DNA of 64,000 nt, from the NCBI RefSeq assembly GCF_900156865.1, contig NZ_LT732529.1, positions 1,568,532 through 1,632,531 of the forward strand. Reading direction: 5' to 3'. Origin of the DNA: Litchfieldia sinesaloumensis (GTDB lineage: Bacteria > Bacillota > Bacilli > Bacillales > Bacillaceae_L). The translations under genes were made by a program, and so were the position numbers. This document shows, piece by piece, positions 58,451 through 64,000 of this stretch (the first letter of the stretch is position 1; every line of letters begins with the position of its first letter). Under the pieces are notes generated by a model. It made no database searches, was not told the origin of the DNA, and saw nothing but the letters and a program-made list of their open reading frames with translations.

Positions 58451-58588
58451 ACGGATGAGAAGTTGGATATGATGAAGAGTGATTTGGAGTCGAAGATGGA
58501 GAGTTTAAAGATAGAATTAAATTCGGGGGAAAACTTGGCATTTGAAAAACAAGAGGAACAAATGCTTATTCATCTTTTCAAAAACTAA
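58451..58588 (+). pseudogene. fragment of a coiled-coil gene
   Basis: Plus-strand open stretch reading DEKLDMMKSDLESKMESLKI and ending FKN at TAA 58586-58588. LKSDLESKM-like core matches LKNDLESKMDRMEMKM of the intact gene at 36841. No start with a ribosome site upstream, so a degraded paralogue is likely. Confidence 0.5.
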
Positions 58589-58616
58589 TAACATTATTGT
58601 TGAGATGATTAGAAGA

Positions 58617-58645
58617 GCAAAAAAAGACCTCAACTTGTGAGGTAT
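58617..58645 (-). terminator. intrinsic terminator
   Basis: ACCTCAC and GTTGAGGT arms followed by CTTTTTTT on the minus strand, directly after the 40-residue protein gene. Confidence 0.75.
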
Positions 58646-58647
58646 TT

Positions 58648-58770
58648 CTATGAATCAGATTCTTTTTTTAGTTTATTGGATTGCTTTTCTAACCATTTTG
58701 CCCTAGCTACCAGACCCCAAGTCCCAAATCCTATCATAATGATTACAAAACCTAGATAAATCCAGTGCAT
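58648..58770 (-). CDS. single-span membrane microprotein, 40 aa
   Basis: Reads MHWIYLGFVIIMIGFGTWGL then Val-Ala-Arg-Ala-Lys-Trp-Leu-Glu-Lys and a Lys/Ser-rich tail ending Asp-Ser. One membrane segment (residues 3-20), cytoplasmic tail. AAAGGAGCT ribosome site before ATG 58770 and a terminator after the TAG, so a real small gene. Not recognised. Confidence 0.7.
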   Translation of the reverse strand: MHWIYLGFVIIMIGFGTWGLVARAKWLEKQSNKLKKESDS

Positions 58771-58876
58771 TTGATAGCTCCTTTCCTTTGTGATTAAAAA
58801 CAATCAATCTTAGATTATAATCTTAAATTCGTTCGCACTATATATTACTAATTATACTATATAAGTAAACTTTTAA

Positions 58877-58922
58877 AAATGGTGCCTTTCCCACGAATAA
58901 CTGAGGGAATGGCACCATTTAT
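58877..58922 (-). terminator. intrinsic terminator
   Basis: AAATGGTGCCATTCCC and GGGAAAGGCACCATTT arms with a T-rich flank, at the end of the esterase gene. Confidence 0.75.
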
Positions 58923-58923
58923 A

Positions 58924-59886
58924 TTATTTATTTTCTATCGGTTGTTTACGCTGTAGAACATGTTTCACTGCACCAATATACTCACCCAGTGCACGCTGAC
59001 TGATGCTTGCTTGTGGTACAACACTTTCGAATCCGTGGTAGCATCCAGGATATAAGTGAAATTCAACATCTACTCCTGCTTGACAAAGTTTTTGGACATA
59101 GGTGAGTGTCTCATCACGAAACGGGTCCAATTGGCCAACACACGTATACGTATAGGGAAGTCCAGAATAATCTATAGCTCGAGCAGGTGCAGCATAGGCT
59201 GGAATATTCTCTGTTCCATTCGCCCCATTCAAATACATCGCCCAACCTTTTTGGTTCAAATCATGATTCCATATCATATTGCCTGTAATTTCAAGACTTG
59301 ACGGGGTATTATTTCGATCGTCAATCATTGGATACAACGGCATTTGGAAACATAATTCAGGTCCCTTACGATCTCTAGCAAGTAATGATAAGGCAGCTGT
59401 TAACCCTCCACCAGCACTAGCACCTGCCACACCAATTCGTGAAGAATCTACACCCAAATCAGCCGCATTTTCTGAAAACCATTTAAGCGCAGAATAACAA
59501 TCCTCTAATCCCGCTGGATAAGGATCCTCTGGGGCTAGTCTATAATCAACTGAGACAACCACACATTCCCCTTCTGTAACAAATCTTTGGCACAATACAT
59601 CGTCACCTTCAGGAACACCAAGTACATAGCCACCACCATGTATCCATAATAATCCTGGTAAAGCCGCGTTTTTTTCTTTTGGCTCGTAAATACGTACCCG
59701 AACAGAAGGGTTATCTGCTGGTCCTTGTATCATTCGATTTGATATTGATACAGACTCATCAACGGGTATTTCGATAGTTTGTGAGATTTCAATCATACCC
59801 TGTCTAGCTGCTTCAAGATTTTCTAAATCTAGCGGTGGAAAAAGCTCCAGGACTTCTCTTAATTCAGGATCAATTCGATTTTTCAT
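58924..59886 (-). CDS. alpha/beta hydrolase, hormone-sensitive-lipase family esterase
   Basis: A 320-residue esterase. Oxyanion motif WIHGGGYVLG, nucleophile GASAGGGL, acid in GQLDPFRDETLTY and His in YPGCYHGFESV, the complete HSL-family set. ATG 59886 follows AGAGGAGA. Cytoplasmic; short-chain esters are likely substrates. Single gene with terminators on both sides. Confidence 0.9.
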   Translation of the reverse strand: MKNRIDPELREVLELFPPLDLENLEAARQGMIEISQTIEIPVDESVSISNRMIQGPADNPSVRVRIYEPKEKNAALPGLLWIHGGGYVLGVPEGDDVLCQRFVTEGECVVVSVDYRLAPEDPYPAGLEDCYSALKWFSENAADLGVDSSRIGVAGASAGGGLTAALSLLARDRKGPELCFQMPLYPMIDDRNNTPSSLEITGNMIWNHDLNQKGWAMYLNGANGTENIPAYAAPARAIDYSGLPYTYTCVGQLDPFRDETLTYVQKLCQAGVDVEFHLYPGCYHGFESVVPQASISQRALGEYIGAVKHVLQRKQPIENK

Positions 59887-59994
59887 TTTAATTCTCCTCT
59901 ATTAATAATTTTACCTATTTTTAATGTATGCGGTTACATCTATTTTTATATTAAATTTATTATTAAAACCACCATCTACAGGTAAAATAGAAAA

Positions 59995-60025
59995 AACCGA
60001 CATGTACTTACACATGTCGATTGGT
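59995..60025 (-). terminator. intrinsic terminator
   Basis: CGACATGTG and ACATGTCG arms followed by TTTTTT on the minus strand, after the MFS gene. Confidence 0.8.
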
Positions 60026-60042
60026 TATAAACTCTATCTTTC

Positions 60043-61209
60043 TTAAAGACTATCAACCACTCTCCGTTTTTCAATTGCCAGTGTTGCTCCAAGTAGAACA
60101 ACCGTGAACACAATTAAAAAGATTGGAAATAGATTCATAGTAAATCCTTGAAGTAAGAATCCCACTAGTGGCGGCAAGATGATGATTCCAACATAGCCAC
60201 AAGCAACTTGCAATCCCATAATCGTACTGGAATCCTTGACTCCAAACCTTCTCGGTGTTTCGTGCATCATGGTCGGGAAAATGGCAGCACACCCAAGACC
60301 TAGGAGAATAAATCCACCGTATAAAACACTTCCCCTACCGAAGGCAACCGTCAATATACCAAAAATCAGCAAAATCTCACTAATCAACAGCAGTTTCTGA
60401 TTCGAAAGCCAAAACGAGATAAATCCGGAAAGAATCCTTCCCACTGTTAAACTAACAAAAAAAGCGGAAATGATAAAACTAGCAGTTGCTATTGATAACG
60501 TTTTTTCCTCAATCAAATAACTACTGCCCCATAAAAAAATAGTCCCTTCAAGTCCAACGTAAAACAGGAACGAAACTAAAGAAAAGAGAACTCCTGATTG
60601 TTTCACTACCGTCTTAAATGAGCTTGTAGCCTCATCAGATGTATCAGCCATTTTATTCTCATTCATCTTCCAAAGAGGGAGAGTGAAGAAAAGAATCAAT
60701 ACCAGCACCACTTGAATACCGCCAATGATCATGTAACCGTTTCTCCAGGAAAACTGATTACTTAAGACAACCCCCATAATTACCGGACCTAACGTTGCCC
60801 CCACTCCCCAGAATGCATGTAGCCAATTCATATGATGTGCTTTGAAATGAACAGCTACATAGTCATTCAATGAAGTGTCAATTGCACCCGCTCCTAAACC
60901 TAACGGAACTGCTGCTACAATTAAAAAATAGAAATTTTGTGTAAATGCAAATCCAAATAATCCAATCGCTGTAAGCATTACACTACCTAAAACTAGCTTA
61001 CCTGTTCCAAATTTTTTCGTGATTCGCATCGTTTGTAAACTAGATATGACCGTACAAATGGCTATGGTCATCGAAATAATCCCCGCCATACTGAGTGCCA
61101 CATGAAAGTCCCCCACCATAATAGGCCATGTCACACCTAAAATGGAATCGGGCAATCCTAAACTGATAAAGGTTGCATAGATGATGAATAAAAAAAGTAG
61201 CTTTCGCAC
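60043..61209 (-). CDS. MFS transporter
   Basis: A 388-residue protein with twelve membrane segments. GTG 61209 with GGGGGAAG upstream is preferred; it gives the first helix LLFLFIIYATFISLGLPDSI. Signature-like loops TKKFGTGKLVLGSV between helices 2 and 3 and PRRFGVKDSS between 9 and 10. The fold resembles the FucP/YfkF-like sugar and drug transporters. Substrate unknown. Single gene. Confidence 0.8.
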   Translation of the reverse strand: MRKLLFLFIIYATFISLGLPDSILGVTWPIMVGDFHVALSMAGIISMTIAICTVISSLQTMRITKKFGTGKLVLGSVMLTAIGLFGFAFTQNFYFLIVAAVPLGLGAGAIDTSLNDYVAVHFKAHHMNWLHAFWGVGATLGPVIMGVVLSNQFSWRNGYMIIGGIQVVLVLILFFTLPLWKMNENKMADTSDEATSSFKTVVKQSGVLFSLVSFLFYVGLEGTIFLWGSSYLIEEKTLSIATASFIISAFFVSLTVGRILSGFISFWLSNQKLLLISEILLIFGILTVAFGRGSVLYGGFILLGLGCAAIFPTMMHETPRRFGVKDSSTIMGLQVACGYVGIIILPPLVGFLLQGFTMNLFPIFLIVFTVVLLGATLAIEKRRVVDSL

Positions 61210-61461
61210 AGTAACTTCCCCCACTATTTCCATATGTACAACATTCAGATGACAATTTGCAGTCACCTTCCATTAAAATACAGCAAATTCAATTATAACA
61301 AAAAGGCTTAAGTGTTCCTATTAATATATCTGTTTTTACGCACTTCGTCTTTTTTAGCCTAAATTGGTCAACCTTTCCTTAATTTCCACATTAATCTACA
61401 AACCTTGACAATCATGTAGTATAATTTATGAGATTACTAGATTAGCGAGGAGGTACAAAAC

Positions 61462-62538
61462 TTGGCTACCAAGAAAGTGAAAATGTCCGTGACGACGACT
61501 GCCATCATTGCCGCTGCCTTATTTGCTGCAGAAGAGGCAGAGGCTAGCACGTACAAGGTACAGAGTGGCGATTCACTGTGGAAAATTGCTGTAAAGCATA
61601 ATATTTCGGTTCCACAATTGAAGTCGTTAAACAACTTAACGAGTGATTTGATTTTCCCAAATCAAGTCCTCAAAACAGAAGTACAATCAAGCAACGACAC
61701 ATCAGGTAACACCACGCAACCTGTGAAGGAAAAAGAACCTGAAAAACCAAGTTCATCAGTAGCATCTACATACACCGTAAAATCTGGTGATACACTCAGT
61801 GGTATTGCAGTCAAACATAAGATTTCTTTGAATGATTTAATGAAGTGGAATAACTTGAATTCAACGATTATTTTTCCTGGCAATGTGTTTGTTGTAAGTA
61901 GTCCGACAACTACGGCGCCACCAACTAACACAGCTCCATCGAAACCGGTGACCCCACCAACCACACCGGCTCCGGCTCCAACAGCTACTGTTTATATAGT
62001 AAAATCAGGTGATACCTTATCAAGAATCGCCTTAGATTATAAAGTAACTGTTGCTAACCTTAAGAAATGGAATAACTTGAATTCAGATATGATCTATATC
62101 GGCCAAAAGCTAACAATTGGTGATGGCGCTAAAGTGGAAACACCGAAAGAAGAAACGCCACCAAGTAATGTTGGATACAATGTCGATCAATTGATTCAAG
62201 TAGCAAAAAGCCAATTGGGAACAAAATATGCGTGGGGTGGTTCGACACCAAATGGGTTTGACTGCAGTGGATTCATTTACTATGCATATAAGGCAGCAGG
62301 TTTAAATACCAATCGTTATTCAAGCGAAGGCTACCATATGCGCTCCTATTATGTAATTAATCCAACTCTCGGAGACTTAGTATTCTTTGAAGGTACGTAC
62401 AAAGCTGGTATCTCACATGTTGGGATTTATATTGGAAACAACGAATTCATCCACGCTTCCAATGATGGCGTAATGATTTCAAATCTAAATGAGTCCTATT
62501 GGAAAAAGCATTTCGAAGGATTTAAGAGGTTTTATTAA
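61462..62538 (+). CDS. LysM-NlpC/P60 cell-wall endopeptidase
   Basis: A 358-residue secreted protein. Signal peptide ends near Ala-Glu-Ala (residue 28). Three LysM modules at about 30-75, 103-147 and 172-216 (YKVQSGDSLWKIAVKHNISV is the first) joined by Thr/Pro-rich linkers. The NlpC/P60 domain at 244-358 has the catalytic Cys in NGFDCSGFIYYAY and His in ISHVGIYIGNN. It should cut D-Glu-mDAP peptide bonds. TTG 61462 with GAGGAGG upstream. Like Bacillus LytE/CwlS. Confidence 0.9.
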   Translation: MATKKVKMSVTTTAIIAAALFAAEEAEASTYKVQSGDSLWKIAVKHNISVPQLKSLNNLTSDLIFPNQVLKTEVQSSNDTSGNTTQPVKEKEPEKPSSSVASTYTVKSGDTLSGIAVKHKISLNDLMKWNNLNSTIIFPGNVFVVSSPTTTAPPTNTAPSKPVTPPTTPAPAPTATVYIVKSGDTLSRIALDYKVTVANLKKWNNLNSDMIYIGQKLTIGDGAKVETPKEETPPSNVGYNVDQLIQVAKSQLGTKYAWGGSTPNGFDCSGFIYYAYKAAGLNTNRYSSEGYHMRSYYVINPTLGDLVFFEGTYKAGISHVGIYIGNNEFIHASNDGVMISNLNESYWKKHFEGFKRFY

Positions 62539-62556
62539 AAAGATTGTTAAAAGGTA

Positions 62557-62591
62557 AGGAAGTTCGTTCTTAGGAATGGACTTCCTTTTTG
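62557..62591 (+). terminator. intrinsic terminator
   Basis: AAGGAAGTTC and GGACTTCCTT arms followed by TTTTG after the endopeptidase gene. Confidence 0.75.
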
Positions 62592-62688
62592 TTGTTCCAT
62601 CAAAGTTACTATATATTGGTGTCCAAACACAGTCTCCTATCCCCTCTCCCTTCAATGATGACCAATCATAATGTATTTTATTTTCACC

Positions 62689-62709
62689 ATATACTTGATT
62701 GAAGTATAT
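62689..62709. promoter_or_regulatory. probable PadR operator
   Basis: Perfect arms ATATACTT and AAGTATAT separated by GATTG, 20 bases before the padR ATG. A PadR dimer site is the obvious reading. Confidence 0.6.
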
Positions 62710-62729
62710 ATTTTTGTTAAATTTAACCT

Positions 62730-63068
62730 ATGGATAGAACTAGTTTGATTAAAGGTCATTTAGAAATGTGTGTATTATCTATTTTGTCTAAGAAAAAAAG
62801 CTATGGGTATGAAATTATGAAGGAGCTTGAAGTACACAATTTAAAACTGAAAGGAGTGGGAAGCATTTACCCTATTCTGACGAAGCTCAAAGATCAAGAA
62901 TGGGTTGATACTTACCGTGAAATGACAGATAACGGGAAGGTCAGAGTGTATTATGAAATTAATGAAAATGGGATAAAGCATCTTCAGATTAAAATCAATG
63001 AGTGGTTAGAGTTACAGCAGGACATAAAATCCCTACTTCAAAGTGATTTGATGGGAGATGATTTGTAA
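62730..63068 (+). CDS. PadR-family transcriptional regulator
   Basis: A 112-residue winged-helix regulator: SLIKGHLEMCVLSILSKKKS, GVGSIYPILTKLKDQEWVDT and VYYEINENGIKHLQI. The ATG overlaps no upstream gene and has only a weak ribosome site. Its stop overlaps the next gene's ATG (TAATG). It controls a HAAS protein and probably the serine hydrolase downstream. Confidence 0.85.
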   Translation: MDRTSLIKGHLEMCVLSILSKKKSYGYEIMKELEVHNLKLKGVGSIYPILTKLKDQEWVDTYREMTDNGKVRVYYEINENGIKHLQIKINEWLELQQDIKSLLQSDLMGDDL

Positions 63069-63580
63069 TGAACGTTAAATTAAATATGGAAGAAAAAAAG
63101 TTTTTAAATGATGTGATGAGTGAGTTAAAGCACTATCAAATAAGTGTAAAGGATAGAAAGAATATTGAACAGCAGCTTATAGAGCATATCGAAGAATCTC
63201 GTGAACATGGTCGGGACAGTATAGACGAACTTGGGGATACCGCGACATTTGTCAAAGATTTCTTGGAGATTAATGGAATCGATCTTCATGCTGAAATAAA
63301 ACAGATTCGAAATTCCAAAAGCAGAACCGGCTTTTTATTTGGGATAGGATTTCTTACTTTATTTCTTACATATCTTGGTTCTCAACTGCTCCTCTCCATG
63401 TTTTTAACTGAATCCTTTAATCCCTTGGTAACTAGTAGTGCCTTTGATTACAATATCTTTTACCGAATTTCAGATAATGTATGGTGGAATTCTTTACTAA
63501 TGATGATTAGCATTTCCATTGCTTGTTTACTATCGGTGCTTGTAGTAATGCTTACTAAACAAAAATTGAGAATTTGGTGA
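63068..63580 (+). CDS. HAAS-domain membrane protein, 170 aa
   Basis: Soluble N-terminal HAAS-type domain (IEQQLIEHIEESREHGRDSI, then Glu-Leu-Gly-Asp-Thr-Ala-Thr-Phe) and two membrane segments (about 95-118 and 142-163). Coupled to padR by TAATG. Similar to the genes at 54.7-56.2 kb but with fewer helices. Confidence 0.75.
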   Translation: MNVKLNMEEKKFLNDVMSELKHYQISVKDRKNIEQQLIEHIEESREHGRDSIDELGDTATFVKDFLEINGIDLHAEIKQIRNSKSRTGFLFGIGFLTLFLTYLGSQLLLSMFLTESFNPLVTSSAFDYNIFYRISDNVWWNSLLMMISISIACLLSVLVVMLTKQKLRIW

Positions 63581-63588
63581 TAGTTACC

Positions 63589-64000
63589 GTGAAAATAAAA
63601 ACGACGATATCAAAAGTTGTCTTTGTGTGTTTATTATTTCTTACGTTTTCTCCATTTCTACCAGTCTCACAAATCCTTGCAAAACAAGACATAAAGAGCA
63701 CGCTAAATACTTATGTCGAAGCATTTTTAGAAGAGCATAGAATTCCTGGAGCATCTATTGCTATTGTTCATGAAGGCGACCTCTACTACTCTCATGCCTG
63801 GGGTGTAACAGGAGAATCCGAAGAAAAAGTGACGACTGAAACTCCCTTTACAATAGGGTCAATAAGTAAATCATTAACAGGCTTAGCGATAATGAAGTTA
63901 ATTGAAGACGGTACCGTGGGTTTAGATGATCCGGTCCAAAAATACTTGTCATGGTTTACCCTGCACGATAAACAAGCAGCATCCCAAATTACCATTGAAC
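63589..64000 (+). CDS. serine hydrolase, beta-lactamase/class C-like, 5' part
   Basis: Runs off the right edge. GTG 63589 (or GTG 63577 overlapping the previous stop). Signal peptide KTTISKVVFVCLLFLTFSPF, then the class C/PBP-like body RIPGASIAIVHEGDLYYSHA and the catalytic Ser-x-x-Lys in TIGSISKSLTGLAIMKLIED. It probably hydrolyses a peptide or ester at the cell surface; beta-lactamase activity is not implied. Third gene of the padR cassette. Confidence 0.8.
   Translation, partial: MKIKTTISKVVFVCLLFLTFSPFLPVSQILAKQDIKSTLNTYVEAFLEEHRIPGASIAIVHEGDLYYSHAWGVTGESEEKVTTETPFTIGSISKSLTGLAIMKLIEDGTVGLDDPVQKYLSWFTLHDKQAASQITIE

Noticed and set aside
61405-61432. TTGACA and TATAAT before the LysM-NlpC gene
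   Set aside because: The hexamers are only nine bases apart, so they cannot form one sigma-A promoter. The real promoter was not identified.

Overview
The window is low-GC Firmicute DNA, almost certainly from a spore-forming Bacillaceae member. Reasons: strong AGGAGG-type ribosome binding sites, many TTG and GTG starts, three SAM-I (S-box) riboswitches, a preQ1-I riboswitch, a KinA/KinE-like orphan histidine kinase, PadR/HAAS cassettes and a roughly 130 bp GC-rich repeat of a kind I recognise from Bacillaceae genomes. The species cannot be named from sequence alone. No rRNA, tRNA, CRISPR array or complete insertion sequence was found.

Layout. (1) 0-5.5 kb: accessory minus-strand region of orphan genes. 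It holds the edge of an AHSA1/SRPBCC gene, a lone NUMOD4 remnant of a homing endonuclease, a PD-(D/E)XK nuclease-like protein, four unrecognised genes and a decayed multi-frameshift pseudogene. (2) 5.5-11.2 kb: sulfur acquisition. Two divergent S-box transcription units encode an acyl-CoA-dehydrogenase-type monooxygenase on one side and an NtaA/DszA-type LLM monooxygenase plus a MetNIQ transporter on the other. (3) 11.2-16.5 kb: small orphan genes, an alpha/beta hydrolase, a MerR regulator and a DUF3592-like membrane protein. (4) 16.5-19.1 kb: queC-queD-queE-folE under a preQ1-I riboswitch, GTP to preQ0. (5) 19.5-22.3 kb: a third S-box operon with an isochorismatase-like hydrolase, a 122-residue unknown and an SfnB/DszC-like monooxygenase. 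(6) 22.5-35.5 kb: about twenty mostly single-gene units, all on the minus strand. Many are separated by copies of one hairpin-forming repeat that also occurs at 11.7-14.7 kb and nowhere else in the window. (7) 35.9-41.5 kb: a Gly/Phe/Arg/Trp-rich spore-coat-like protein, an NrtR-PnuC-NadR NAD-salvage locus with matching operators, and an amidase. (8) 41.7-54.5 kb: a defence island with McrBC-type restriction and a complete Wadjet (JetDABC) plasmid-defence operon, separated by an M20 peptidase. (9) 54.7-64 kb: PadR/HAAS operons, PAS histidine kinase, esterase, MFS transporter, LysM-NlpC/P60 cell-wall hydrolase and the start of a serine beta-lactamase-like hydrolase.

How the genes work together. 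The two S-box loci look like one methionine/SAM-starvation regulon that imports a methionine-like compound and oxidises organosulfur compounds. The nicotinamide riboside locus is a self-contained uptake, kinase and adenylyltransferase module with its own Nudix repressor. The defence island joins methylation-dependent DNA cleavage (McrBC) with topology-dependent plasmid cleavage (Wadjet). The most unusual feature is the repeat-punctuated array of single genes. Each element looks like an intrinsic terminator with a covarying stem followed by a conserved tail, so gene plus element resembles a cassette. No recombinase is visible here, so mobility is only a hypothesis.
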